Below, one piece after another: positions 30,979-40,454 of a stretch of 64,000 nucleotides of DNA; the first letter of the stretch is position 1; each line of letters starts with the position of its first letter. The stretch lies in contig NZ_RCST01000001.1 in NCBI RefSeq assembly GCF_013141865.1, positions 4,588,001-4,652,000 on the forward strand, in the 5' to 3' direction. The notes below the pieces were generated by a model. It made no database searches, was not told the DNA's origin, and saw only the letters and a list, made by a program, of their open reading frames with translations. Position numbers and translations under genes: made by a program. Source of the stretch: Methylomonas sp. ZR1 (GTDB lineage Bacteria > Pseudomonadota > Gammaproteobacteria > Methylococcales > Methylomonadaceae).

Positions 30979-31442
30979 CAGCTCGGTCTTCTTCTAAAGG
31001 TTGCGTATTGGGCTGATTGGCGAGCCGTTCTTGCTCATCAGGCTTTATGTGTATGAGTTTGTACATGTTTTTGGATAAATGGATTAGGCATGCTCCGAAA
31101 CAAAGGCAGATAACATGAGGTTTTCTGCTTATGTTTGGAGAGTGTGTTTCAGGCACGAAAACTGAACATACATGGAAAGTGCGCGAACTGGCTGCAAGTT
31201 TTTTAAAACGTTCGTAAAGTGGTTTTGCCGAACGAGAATCCGCCAGAGGATAGGCTGGCTGCAATTTGTTCAGGCTGTTTTCTCAAACCGTATGGATTTA
31301 TTTTTAGATTGGATAGCGATTTGCTGTCGTGAAACTGCCTTACGGATTAAATCCGTTTTTTATTGGTAGCCGATAAGGCTATTTTTGGGGCTAAACCAAC
31401 TGGGGCACCCCCATTAGTTTGTTATAAATTTGGAGAACTGCC
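30979..31442. other. Spacer with one terminator candidate
   Basis: 464 bases without a supportable gene. It is AT-rich and includes a small terminator-like hairpin at 31342-31361. No promoter boxes were certain. Confidence 0.55.
31342..31361 (+). terminator. Candidate intrinsic terminator
   Basis: A 6-bp stem ACGGAT / ATCCGT with a 3-nt loop runs into five further T residues. It is short but well formed. It would end transcription coming from clpV and the unknown gene before the peptidase gene. Confidence 0.55.
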
Positions 31443-31976
31443 ATGTCTTTTTATTTAGATGTACCTTTTGTAACGCAACTCGGCATTGGCGCACATGTCG
31501 ATCCCGCCACAGCTAGAGATGACCCTACTGGGTGCTGGTATGCTAGTTTATGTATGGTGGGTTATTACTTTGAAGCAGGCCCTCGTTTAGGAAATCCTGA
31601 GTTATTCAAGAAGCCACTTGATAAAAATATTCACGGCACAGATGTTGGTCATTTTCCTATTGGCGGCGCTGCTGAATTGAAAATGATGCAGAACGAAGGG
31701 TTGGAAGAAGTTCCTGAGCCCGCTGACAAAAAATGGAAAGGTTGGCAGCTTGCTACACTGCTTAAGGAATATGGACCATTGATGATGTCGTGGAGAGCTC
31801 CTGGGGCGCATGTTTCCGTTGTCATCGGTGTGGACACTGATAAGAATCAAGTCATCTATCACGATCCAGAAAATGCGCCAAACTCTCGGATGTCGTTAAA
31901 TGATTTCAACACTAAGTTAATGTGGGGAAATCGAGCATTGATACGTAGGAAAGGTCAGCCACACCAAAAAAGGTAA
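31443..31976 (+). CDS. Papain-like cysteine peptidase, candidate T6SS effector
   Basis: A 177-residue single-domain protein of the papain-like (C39/C70-type) fold. The N-terminal LDVPFVTQ opening is usual for such domains. The likely nucleophile is the Cys in TGCWYASLCMV (Cys31, or less likely Cys37). The likely catalytic His is in GAHVSVVIGV (His119), followed by the YHDPENAP segment that usually carries the third polar residue. There is no signal peptide. GGAG stands 8 nt before the ATG. Its place among PAAR, VgrG and Rhs genes suggests delivery by the T6SS. No obvious immunity gene sits directly after it. The target is unknown. Confidence 0.75.
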   Translation: MSFYLDVPFVTQLGIGAHVDPATARDDPTGCWYASLCMVGYYFEAGPRLGNPELFKKPLDKNIHGTDVGHFPIGGAAELKMMQNEGLEEVPEPADKKWKGWQLATLLKEYGPLMMSWRAPGAHVSVVIGVDTDKNQVIYHDPENAPNSRMSLNDFNTKLMWGNRALIRRKGQPHQKR

Positions 31977-32172
31977 AAGTGCCGTAGGTTCGAATAGTGA
32001 TACATATTCTGACGAATTTAGAGTCTTCATTATTCGGAGCTCCGCGGGCTGTCAAATTAGCAATGCCGAAGTTTGGATTTTTTTGGAGTATGAGTAGGTG
32101 CGTCGCATCTTTGAAAACTTGGTGATAAGTAGTGCCCTTTGGTTTTCTACGTAAATTCCCTTTGTACTAAAG

Positions 32173-32640
32173 ATGACACATTTAAATTCAGTCAATGATT
32201 TGCGGGAATATATTAAGGGGCTGGGGGAGTTTCGGGCTCGGCCTATTGTTGCCGGACAGCATCCGACTTTGTATTTGGATCAAAGTCAAGGAGCTATAAT
32301 TAAAGGCATACGAGAAAAAGATTATCTTTTTTCGCCGTGCAAAAACTGGGTGGAACCGCATGAACAAATGGGGCTTTTATTTTCGGCTGAATGGAATCAT
32401 TTAAAAGATCGGATCACATTAAAACGTAAATAGAATAAAGATAAGTCGATTGATATTAACTGGTTATTGGCGAGCTTTGAATTGCCGGCAGGGCTAAAGT
32501 TTGTACAAGATACTCGGGATAATCAGCACTATTTGTTAACAGTTACCGAGCGTATGACCATCGACGCCTTAGTGGCAAAATTATTGATGATTGCCGATAG
32601 AATGGCAGTATATCCGCATGTGGAAAGGTTCTTGAAATGA
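32173..32640 (+). pseudogene. Toxin-like gene interrupted by an in-frame amber codon
   Basis: An 86-codon frame from ATG 32173 stops at TAG 32431-32433. The same frame then stays open for another 68 codons to TGA 32638-32640, and that part reads as good protein (INWLLASFELPAGLKFVQD, then HYLLTVTERMTIDALVAKLL). Together they make a 155-codon gene with one nonsense change. The second half has the pattern of Tse2-type toxins (IP-GLK-V-D...HY-L-...M). That resemblance is weak and is an inference. The final TGA overlaps the ATG of the next gene, as in toxin/immunity pairs. Either the toxin is inactivated or the stop is suppressed. Confidence 0.65.
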
Positions 32641-32945
32641 TTGCCTACAAGTATCCTGAGGAAAAAGAAATACTCATGCACTATGCTCATAAACTACAAG
32701 CAAATGGCATCATCGAGATTATTGACAAAGGATATGTAAAAAACGCCCACGAGGCCAAACTGCTGACGGCATTTTTCTGGCAGATGGTCGACGAGTCGGT
32801 TAAAGATGCTGAGCAAGGTGTGGATGCCGCGGGTCATCGCGATCTTCAAGCCTATGATGAGTACATCATGAACACACTAAGATCTTATCTGGTTAACGCC
32901 GGATATGAAAAAGAATGGAGTGACGATGATGGGTCTGCGCAGTGA
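32637..32945 (+). CDS. Putative immunity protein paired with the upstream broken toxin
   Basis: A 102-residue acidic, helical protein without signal peptide or membrane helix. Its ATG overlaps the stop of the preceding toxin-like gene (ATGA). It remains intact while the toxin frame carries a nonsense codon, which fits an immunity gene kept against sister cells. I do not recognise the family. Charged residues concentrate at the C-terminus (EKEWSDDDG). Confidence 0.6.
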   Translation: MIAYKYPEEKEILMHYAHKLQANGIIEIIDKGYVKNAHEAKLLTAFFWQMVDESVKDAEQGVDAAGHRDLQAYDEYIMNTLRSYLVNAGYEKEWSDDDGSAQ

Positions 32946-33015
32946 GAGAAACTGCATAATAAGCTGAACGGTTTTTCGATTTATATTTGAAAGGTGAACG
33001 GAAAGTGGGGAATAC

Positions 33016-33609
33016 ATGGCTGGCGCAGTGTCATTAACTAAAGTATCGATACCTAAAGCCTCGGCGATTTGCCAGGATATTCAACTGGATCAGCAGGCAA
33101 CTGCAGGCCTACTTGCCGACCCTGCGCCGGTTGATTTTTTGAATAAATTGCTCGAACAGCAACTTTATCCCGATGCCGTGCGTTTTATGGCCAGAGCGTT
33201 ACCCAAGCGCGAAGCGACCTGGTGGGCCTGCCTTTCTGCGCGCAGTGTGGTGAGCCCGCAAACGCCCCCTGAAGTCGTTAAAGCGCTCGATGCCGCAGAG
33301 TTGTGGGTATTTAAGCCAACCGAGCCGAATCGCCGGGCCGCTAATGCTGCCGCTCACAGCGCATCTTTCGAAAACCCTGCCGCATGGGCAGCCATGGCCG
33401 CGTTTTGGAGTGATGGCAGTATGGCGCCGGAAGACGCACCATCGGTTCCTCCTGCGGATAATCTGACGGCCAAGGCGGTGGCAGGGGCGGTAATGTTGGC
33501 GGCGGTATTGACTCAGCCGGAAAAGGCCTATGAGAAATACCAATTTTTTATCGATCAGGCTATTGATATTGCCAACGGCGGTAACGGCCGACTTTGGCAG
33601 GCGGCTTAA
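33016..33609 (+). CDS. DUF6931-like T6SS-associated protein
   Basis: A 197-residue Ala-rich helical protein that resembles the DUF6931 family often found between T6SS structural genes and PAAR/VgrG genes. Typical features are AVRFMARALPKREATWWAC in the first third and a C-terminal helix pair ending NGGNGRLWQAA. The role is not established and may be loading or folding of the spike. It starts at ATG 33016 and ends 10 nt before PAAR, so it is probably co-transcribed with PAAR and vgrG. Confidence 0.7.
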   Translation: MAGAVSLTKVSIPKASAICQDIQLDQQATAGLLADPAPVDFLNKLLEQQLYPDAVRFMARALPKREATWWACLSARSVVSPQTPPEVVKALDAAELWVFKPTEPNRRAANAAAHSASFENPAAWAAMAAFWSDGSMAPEDAPSVPPADNLTAKAVAGAVMLAAVLTQPEKAYEKYQFFIDQAIDIANGGNGRLWQAA

Positions 33610-33619
33610 GGAGATTACG

Positions 33620-33913
33620 ATGGGACAGCCGGCTGCACGTATAACTGACATGCATGTTTGTCCAATGTTTACGGGACCGGTCCCGCATGTCGGTGGCCCG
33701 ATTTTGCCTCCTGGTGCGCCCACGGTAATGATAGGCAAAATGCCGGCCGCACGCGCTACCGACATGGCGACATGCGTCGGGCCGCCAGATACCATCGCAA
33801 AAGGGTCGACAACCGTGATGATAGCCAACATGCCGGCCGCCAGGATGGGTGATATGTGCGCCCATGGCGGCACCATTATCCTCGGTTACCCTACGGTACT
33901 GATCGGTGGCTGA
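33620..33913 (+). CDS. PAAR-repeat spike-tip protein
   Basis: A 97-residue PAAR protein that caps the VgrG spike. It has the repeated PAAR motif three times (QPAARITD, MPAARATDM, MPAARMGDM) and the metal-binding His/Cys residues in MHVCP, ATCVGP and CAHGG. AAGGAG stands 7 nt before the ATG at 33620. The open frame reaches 90 nt upstream into the previous gene and was not used. It has no extension, so cargo must be attached non-covalently or via VgrG. Confidence 0.93.
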   Translation: MGQPAARITDMHVCPMFTGPVPHVGGPILPPGAPTVMIGKMPAARATDMATCVGPPDTIAKGSTTVMIANMPAARMGDMCAHGGTIILGYPTVLIGG

Positions 33914-33959
33914 CGCCGGCTTTATCTCAAAATTATCGTTTTAGCGTTAGGATTTCACC

Positions 33960-35912
33960 ATGCCACTTTCTCAAGAATCTCGCACCGCTTCGGTGGTGAC
34001 AGCCGCCGGTGCGGATACCTTTGTGCTGTATCGGATGACTGGTAAAGAACAATTGAGCAGTTTGTTCGAGTACGAGTTGGAATTGCTGAGCGAGAACGGC
34101 GATATTGATCTGCAAACGGTGTTGGGCACCAGCATTACCGTTAAATTGCAACTGGATAACGGTGCGCTACGCCCGTTCAACGGCATTGTCACGCAGATTA
34201 ACCAATTCGGTATGCTCGGCGACCTGTATTTCTACCGAGCTATTGTGCATCCGAAAGTGTGGTTACTGACGCAAGCCAGTAACTGCCGGGTTTTATCGCC
34301 GGCGCCGGCAACCAAAAATGTACCGGACATGGTCAAGGCTGTCCTCGCCGAGCATGGTTATACCGACGTAACGACAAAATTTTCCACCACCTACCAGCCC
34401 CGCGATTTTTGCGTACAGTATCGGGAGACCGACTTCAATTTTATTAGCCGGCTGCTAGAAGAAGAAGGTATCTACTATTACTTCACGCATACCGACAGCA
34501 TTCATTCGCTAGTGTTGTGCGATGACATTACCAAGTTGGCGGCAGCGACACCGGCCACGGTCAAATACTACCCTGCCGCAAACCAGGGCGGGCGCGACGA
34601 GGAGCATTTTTATGAATGGCGGCTTGGACGGCAAATTCGTTCCGGCAGTTACCGCTTAAAGGATTTCGATTTCGAGGCGACAACCGCGCCTTTGGACAAA
34701 GTCAAAGATTTGCCTGGCGAACATGCTCAAGCCAGCAAAACCGTCTACGACTATCCGGGGGAGTTCAAAGTAGACAGCGAGGGTGAGCGATACTCGCGCC
34801 TGCGCATGGAAGAGCTACGCGCGGAGCACGAGCAAACCGTTGCGCTCGGCAATTTGCGCACGCTGGCGGTAGGACAAAAATTCACCTTGTCGGAATTTCC
34901 GCGCGCCGATCAAAACCGTGAATATCTGACGGTATCCACCCAATTCCAGATCCAAAACAACGACTACGGTATTGCCGAAGCGGGCGGCATGGACGAGTTT
35001 CAATGTACCTATTCCGTTATCAGTACCGAATACGCCTACCGTCCGCCTCGGCGTACCCGTGTGCCGGTAGTGCAGGGTGTGCAAACCGCCATAGTCGTCG
35101 GCGGCAGCGGCGACGAAATCCTGACCGATCAATATGGCCGGGTTAAGGTGCAATTTCACTGGGATCGGCTTGGCACAAAAAATGAAAATAGCTCATTTTG
35201 GGTGCGGGTTGCGCAGATTTGGGCCGGCAATAATTGGGGATCGATGTTTATTCCGCGCGTCGGCCAGGAAGTGATCGTCGATTTTCTGGAAGGCAATCCG
35301 GACAATCCCATCATCACCGGGCGCGTGTATAACGCCCAACAAATGCCGCCTTATAGCTTGGATGCCAACAAAACCCAAAGCGGGATCAAAACCCGCAGCA
35401 CGCCTAATGGGGCGGCTGAAAATTTCAACGAAATTCGCTTCGAAGACAAGAAAGGTAACGAAGAGCTCTACATGCACGCCGAGAAAAACTTTACGCGCAT
35501 TGTTGAAAACAACGACGTGCAAAAAATCGGCTTTGAGAAAAAAGATGCCGGCGACCAAACCGTGGACATCTACAATCACCGCACCATCACGCTGGATCAA
35601 GGCAACGACAAATTGACGGTCAAGACCGGCAATCACACCGTGGAAATCGACAAAGGCAACGACAGTTTGACCGTCACCCAAGGGAACCGGACCGTCAAAG
35701 TCAACGCCGGCAGCATTTCCGAAGAAGCCGGGCAGTCCATAGAGCTTAAAGTGGGCTCCAACAGCATTAAAATCGACAATAGTGGCGTCACGATCAAAGG
35801 CATGACCGTTAAAATCCAGGCAGACACCCAGGCCGAATTGAAGGGCTTGCAGACCACGGTGAGTGGCGATGGCATGCTGACCCTTAAAGGCGGGATGGTG
35901 ATGATCAACTGA
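33960..35912 (+). CDS. vgrG: T6SS spike protein VgrG (TssI)
   Basis: A 650-residue VgrG. The gp27-like region is in the N-terminal half (with DFCVQYRETDFNFISRLLEE), and the gp5-OB part carries VQFHWDR and VRVAQIWAGNNWGSMFIPRVG. A beta-helix needle of repeats (about 510-640; DQGNDKLTVKTGNHTVEI) follows. The protein ends directly after the needle, so it has no effector extension. It lies 46 nt after the PAAR gene and 47 nt before a small ORF and the rhs gene, consistent with a PAAR-VgrG-Rhs delivery unit. Confidence 0.97.
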   Translation: MPLSQESRTASVVTAAGADTFVLYRMTGKEQLSSLFEYELELLSENGDIDLQTVLGTSITVKLQLDNGALRPFNGIVTQINQFGMLGDLYFYRAIVHPKVWLLTQASNCRVLSPAPATKNVPDMVKAVLAEHGYTDVTTKFSTTYQPRDFCVQYRETDFNFISRLLEEEGIYYYFTHTDSIHSLVLCDDITKLAAATPATVKYYPAANQGGRDEEHFYEWRLGRQIRSGSYRLKDFDFEATTAPLDKVKDLPGEHAQASKTVYDYPGEFKVDSEGERYSRLRMEELRAEHEQTVALGNLRTLAVGQKFTLSEFPRADQNREYLTVSTQFQIQNNDYGIAEAGGMDEFQCTYSVISTEYAYRPPRRTRVPVVQGVQTAIVVGGSGDEILTDQYGRVKVQFHWDRLGTKNENSSFWVRVAQIWAGNNWGSMFIPRVGQEVIVDFLEGNPDNPIITGRVYNAQQMPPYSLDANKTQSGIKTRSTPNGAAENFNEIRFEDKKGNEELYMHAEKNFTRIVENNDVQKIGFEKKDAGDQTVDIYNHRTITLDQGNDKLTVKTGNHTVEIDKGNDSLTVTQGNRTVKVNAGSISEEAGQSIELKVGSNSIKIDNSGVTIKGMTVKIQADTQAELKGLQTTVSGDGMLTLKGGMVMIN

Positions 35913-35959
35913 TGATCATTTTTTCCGCCGCGCGAAACCAACCGGATAGAGTAAGGATA

Positions 35960-36064
35960 ATGCTGGAATACTACAGGGATAAGGGACGCCGGGCCGGCGT
36001 CGAGCTGGGTCGCGACGACAATGCGTCCATCCAGACTACAGCGTGTGCCTGGATGGAGGTATAG
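35960..36064 (+). CDS. Possible 34-residue ORF abutting rhs
   Basis: ATG 35960 follows AAGGAT. The frame reads MLEYYRDKGRRAGVELG and on to WMEV, and its stop TAG is immediately followed by the rhs ATG with no gap. The rhs Shine-Dalgarno GGAGGT lies inside its last codons. This geometry suggests translational coupling. It could be a real small protein or simply a leader. Confidence 0.35.
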   Translation: MLEYYRDKGRRAGVELGRDDNASIQTTACAWMEV

Positions 36065-39000
36065 ATGGCCGGATGGAAAGATCCCAGGCCAACGGGCTCC
36101 GAGATCCGGCCGCGCAACATCGATGCCGGCACGACGATCCGCGATGCTACGCCACGGCCGACACCCATAGGCGTATTACCCGGACAACCGGCCAAGGCAG
36201 CACCGCGCATAGTACCGACTCGTAGCGGTTTACCGACATTAAAGCCGGGCTCGCAAGGTGCTGAGGTTCGGCAGTTGCAAGGCTTACTTAACGCCTGTCT
36301 TAGTCCATCGCCAAACTTGGTCCTTGATGGGCGGTTTGCTCAGGCTACCGCGAATGCCGTGCGCCAGTATCAACAAAGCGTCGGCATTAACGCTGACGGT
36401 ATCGTCGGTAAAGACACCTGGTTTTATCTGCTGAAGGGGGACAAAGCGAAAGTCGCTGCGCCGATGCCTCCATCGCCACCCGCAACTGCCAGTAGTAGCG
36501 CAGTCCAACCGGCTCCTGCACCTAATATGCCTATGCCGATACCGGTGGAAACGGTGGGGAGCTGGACGCTGGAGCGCAAATTCTCCGAAGCCTTGCGTTT
36601 AACCGCACCCAAACTGCCCGGCAGTATGCGCCGCGAGTTTGAAGCGCTGCTCAGTCCGGAAAGCTTGGCGATCATGGCCGCAACATTGGTTATTTGGGCT
36701 GGCGCCCACGTGTTTGGCGTTGGCGAAATCGTCGATATTCTGATGCTGGTCGGCGGCATCCTGATGTTCGGGCTCGCGGTATTCGGCGTCGCCCGCGACC
36801 TGGGCGAATTTTTGGCGATCACCGCCACTGCCGGAAACGAACAAGATCTAGACGAAGCTGCCACGCATCTGGCAGACGCCATCGCGGTGATCGGTGTTGC
36901 GGCCTTCGTCGCGCTGTTGGCAAAAGTGCGTTCTTTACGCGGAAAAAAAGGCTTGGCCCGCGAATCGGGAGCCGCCTCGGAAGCAGTAACGCCATCGCAA
37001 GCAACCGGCAAATCGGCATCCGGTAAAGCGCCGGCTCGCGCGGGTGCGGCGGCGGAGGGAGAAGCCGCCGGCGGGGCCTCCACCTCTAAACAAACCGCAT
37101 GTCCGGGCAAGGATTGCAAAACCGCCGGCGAGCCGATCAGCATGCTCACCGGCGAGGAAATGCTGGAAAAAATCGACTTTACTTGGGATGGCCCATTGCC
37201 CTTGGCTTGGCGGCGTTATTACCGTAGCAGCCAATCCGATGTCGATCATCAATTGGGTTACGGCTGGCTGACGCCTTTGGACGAGTGGCTGGAAATCGGC
37301 GAGCGCGTGACGTTCTGCAATGCCGATGGTCAGCGTATCGATTTGCCCTTGCCCAAGCCAGGAGCCCATAGCATTAATCTGCCGGAACAGGTTCGCTTGT
37401 ACCGGGAAAACGGCCAGTATCGCATCGTCGATCCTAGCGGCTTAGCAAGAACCTTCACCGGTCGTTCTGGCCGTTGCCCTCTGCGGGCCTGGCACAACAG
37501 CCAGGGCCAAAGCCTGTATTTTCACCGCGACGCCAACGGCGACGTCGAGCGCATCTCCGCCAGCTGGAACAAGCATTTACTGTTGGAACGCCAAGGCCGG
37601 CGCATCGTTTCTATTCGTCCCGGCAAACGTGTCGGAAGCGGATTCGAAGCGGCCGGCGTGCCGCTGGTAAATTATCTTTATAGCGAAGAAGGCGATTTAA
37701 TCGGTGCTCGCGACCGGCTTGAGCAAGGCGAAACCTACGCCTATCGCAACCACGTTATCGCCCGCCGCATCCTGCCCAGCGGCTTTAACTTTTATTTCGA
37801 ATGGGATCAAGACACGCCGCAAGGCAAATGCCTGCACAACTGGGGCGATAACGGCGTTTACGATTACCGTTTCGAATGGTTGCCGGACGGCGTCAGCCAT
37901 GCCATCGACTCGCGCGGTGGCGTCGCGGTGTATCGCCACGATCCGCAAGGTTTGTTGCTCCTGGAGCGCAGCCCGGAAGGCCGGGAAACCCGCCATAGCT
38001 ACAACGCCGACAATCAACTGGCGCAAACCGTGGCACCGGACGGCGGCGTCACCCGCTTTAACTACGATAACGAAGGCCGTCTGATCGGCGTCTCCGATGC
38101 GCTGGGTTTTAGTCAGCGCGTCAAATACGACAAACAAGGCCGTCCGGTCGAACTGATCGATGCCTTGGATCAGCGCTGGCTGCGCCGCTACGACGCTAGC
38201 GGCCGCCTGGAAGAAACCGTCGCCGCCAACGGCGCGGTCACCCACTACCAATACAACGCCCAAGGCGTGCCGGTGCGTATCACCGATGCACTGGGCCGCA
38301 CCCGCTCGCTGTTGTGGGACGAACAGTTGCGCCTGGTCGGCGAGATCGGCTTTGAGGGCATCAAGACCCGCTACCAATACGATGATGATGATCGTATCGT
38401 CGCCATCGTCGATCAAGACAAACGCACCACCCGTTACGGCTACGACGCGGCCGGCCGCGTTATCGCAGTGCAACACGCGGACGGCAGCACCGTGCAACTG
38501 CGCTACAACGCCGCCGGTTTATTGACCCATTACATCGACGGCCTGGGCCACACCACCGAATACCGCTACGACGACGGCCTGTCCCAACCCACCGCCCGCA
38601 TCGATCCGCTGGGCCACGAAATGCGTTATCGCTACGACAGCGAACGCAACCTGATCGGCCTGATCAACCCCAAAGGCGAAACCTACAGCCTTAACTACGA
38701 CCACGACGAAAACCTCGTCGAAGAAATCGGCTTCGACGGCCGCATCCAACGCTACCGCTACAACGCCGCCGGCGCGCTGGAAGCCTACCTGCAACCCGGC
38801 GCCGACGGCGATTGGAGCGTCACCCGCTTCGAACGCGACCGCCTCGGCCGGCTGCTGAAAAAACACGCCGCCGACGGCAGTCTGAGCCAATACGGCTACG
38901 ATCCGCTGGGCCGCTTGCAACTAGCCAAAAATGCCGACAGCCTGGTGCTTTTGGGTTACAACGCCCTGGGCCAGATCAACCAGGAAAACCAGAACGGCAC

Positions 39001-40447
39001 CATCGTCCGCCACAAATACGACCTGCTGGGCCGGCGCATCCACACCGAAACCCCGGACCGGCATCGCATCGACTACCGTTTCGGCGAGCGCTACCTGGAC
39101 AGCATCGAATTCGACGGCCAAACCCTGACCAGCCACCGTTACGACGAACTGGGCCGGGAAATCGGCCGTAGCCAAGGCCAACTCAACACCGACTACGACT
39201 ACGATCCGCTGGGGCGCTTGTTGCGGCAACGCGCCGCGCTCAAAGGCCAAGCGGTGCTCATCGGTCGCCAGTACAGCTACGATGCGGCCGGCAAGCTCCG
39301 CGAACTGGACGACCTGCGCCAGGGCCGCAGCCAATACCACTACGATCCCGCCGCCCGCCTGATCCGCAGCGAAGGCCTCAGCCCGGAAAGCTTCGTCCAC
39401 GACCCGGCCGGCAACCTGCTGGGCGCTAGTGCCGAAGCCGGCCGCGTCGAAGGCGACCGCTTGCTGATGATGGGCGACCGCCACTACAGCTACGACGCCG
39501 CCGGCAACCTGATCGAAGAAAAACGCGGCAAGGCCGGCCAAATCGTCACCCGCTACCAGTACGATAGCGACAACCGCCTGATTCGCGCCGAAACCCCGCA
39601 AGGAATCAGTGAATACCGCTACGACGCCCTGGGCCGGCGCATCGCCAAACACACCGCGCAAGGCGAAACCCGCTTTCAATACGACGGCCCGCGGTTGCTG
39701 GCGGAAACCGATAGCCAGCGCAGCCGTACCTACCTGTTTGAGCCCGGCAGTTTCCGGCCCTTGGCGCTGCACGAACAAGACAACACCCAAGCCAGCGGCA
39801 GCACCTACCACTACCACCTGGACCATCTCGGCACGCCCAGGGAGCTGACCGATACCGATGGCAGAATCGTCTGGTCCGCCCGCTACCGCGCCTACGGCAA
39901 CCTGGCCCTGGCCGACGTCGAAACCATCGACAACCCGCTACGTTTCCAAGGCCAGTATTACGACCAAGAAACCGGTTTGCATTACAACCTTAACCGGTAT
40001 TACGATCCGAATGCGGGGCGGTTTATTCATCAGGATCCGATTGGGTTGGAAGGCGGAAGTAACGTTTACCGGTATGCGCCTAATCCTTTGAATTGGATTG
40101 ATCCTTTGGGTCTGACTGGAAAGGATTGTGGGGCGAAAAGAGGTCCCAAAACTGATCCTAACGCGCCGCACAATGCCAAAATTCGAGCTGAAGCAGCTCG
40201 ACTTCAAGACGAGGGGAATACAATTCTCTCAGGTGGAGGCGGTAAGGAAGAGTTAATTGCAACCCCCGGAGGTATTAAGTCTGGGAGGCGTCCAGATATT
40301 TTGTATAGAACACCAGAAGGTGAAATACGTGCTACAAATGTTGGTAGAACCAAAGCTGATGGTAGCCCGGTTTCTCGGGAGATAGACGCGATGAAAGATT
40401 TGACCGATAAAGCAGGGATTCCAACCAATTTTGTTCCATACGATTAG
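36065..40447 (+). CDS. rhs: Rhs polymorphic toxin with peptidoglycan-binding N-terminus
   Basis: A 1460-residue T6SS Rhs effector. The N-terminal tail is followed by a peptidoglycan-binding-like domain (about 58-122; LKPGSQGAEVRQLQGLL). Next come a Pro/Ala linker, hydrophobic segments (about 200-290), DUF6531 (about 365-440) and many YD repeats (about 560-1290). The core-associated domain ends in NWIDPLGL near 1342-1349, where Rhs proteins self-cleave. The remaining tip of about 110 residues has HNAKIRAEAARLQDEGNTIL and SGRRPDILYRTPEGE, suggestive of a restriction-endonuclease-fold nuclease (inference). The tip is visibly more AT-rich than the core. There is no PAAR domain in the protein; a separate PAAR gene lies upstream. 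GGAGGT stands 4 nt before the ATG. Confidence 0.93.
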   Translation: MAGWKDPRPTGSEIRPRNIDAGTTIRDATPRPTPIGVLPGQPAKAAPRIVPTRSGLPTLKPGSQGAEVRQLQGLLNACLSPSPNLVLDGRFAQATANAVRQYQQSVGINADGIVGKDTWFYLLKGDKAKVAAPMPPSPPATASSSAVQPAPAPNMPMPIPVETVGSWTLERKFSEALRLTAPKLPGSMRREFEALLSPESLAIMAATLVIWAGAHVFGVGEIVDILMLVGGILMFGLAVFGVARDLGEFLAITATAGNEQDLDEAATHLADAIAVIGVAAFVALLAKVRSLRGKKGLARESGAASEAVTPSQATGKSASGKAPARAGAAAEGEAAGGASTSKQTACPGKDCKTAGEPISMLTGEEMLEKIDFTWDGPLPLAWRRYYRSSQSDVDHQLGYGWLTPLDEWLEIGERVTFCNADGQRIDLPLPKPGAHSINLPEQVRLYRENGQYRIVDPSGLARTFTGRSGRCPLRAWHNSQGQSLYFHRDANGDVERISASWNKHLLLERQGRRIVSIRPGKRVGSGFEAAGVPLVNYLYSEEGDLIGARDRLEQGETYAYRNHVIARRILPSGFNFYFEWDQDTPQGKCLHNWGDNGVYDYRFEWLPDGVSHAIDSRGGVAVYRHDPQGLLLLERSPEGRETRHSYNADNQLAQTVAPDGGVTRFNYDNEGRLIGVSDALGFSQRVKYDKQGRPVELIDALDQRWLRRYDASGRLEETVAANGAVTHYQYNAQGVPVRITDALGRTRSLLWDEQLRLVGEIGFEGIKTRYQYDDDDRIVAIVDQDKRTTRYGYDAAGRVIAVQHADGSTVQLRYNAAGLLTHYIDGLGHTTEYRYDDGLSQPTARIDPLGHEMRYRYDSERNLIGLINPKGETYSLNYDHDENLVEEIGFDGRIQRYRYNAAGALEAYLQPGADGDWSVTRFERDRLGRLLKKHAADGSLSQYGYDPLGRLQLAKNADSLVLLGYNALGQINQENQNGTIVRHKYDLLGRRIHTETPDRHRIDYRFGERYLDSIEFDGQTLTSHRYDELGREIGRSQGQLNTDYDYDPLGRLLRQRAALKGQAVLIGRQYSYDAAGKLRELDDLRQGRSQYHYDPAARLIRSEGLSPESFVHDPAGNLLGASAEAGRVEGDRLLMMGDRHYSYDAAGNLIEEKRGKAGQIVTRYQYDSDNRLIRAETPQGISEYRYDALGRRIAKHTAQGETRFQYDGPRLLAETDSQRSRTYLFEPGSFRPLALHEQDNTQASGSTYHYHLDHLGTPRELTDTDGRIVWSARYRAYGNLALADVETIDNPLRFQGQYYDQETGLHYNLNRYYDPNAGRFIHQDPIGLEGGSNVYRYAPNPLNWIDPLGLTGKDCGAKRGPKTDPNAPHNAKIRAEAARLQDEGNTILSGGGGKEELIATPGGIKSGRRPDILYRTPEGEIRATNVGRTKADGSPVSREIDAMKDLTDKAGIPTNFVPYD

Positions 40448-40454
40448 GTGGTAT

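Noticed and set aside
36424..39826. Long minus-strand frames opposite rhs (up to about 300 codons)
   Set aside because: They arise from the GC-rich repeated codons of the YD repeats, have no ribosome-binding sites and are Val/Ala-rich antisense shadows.
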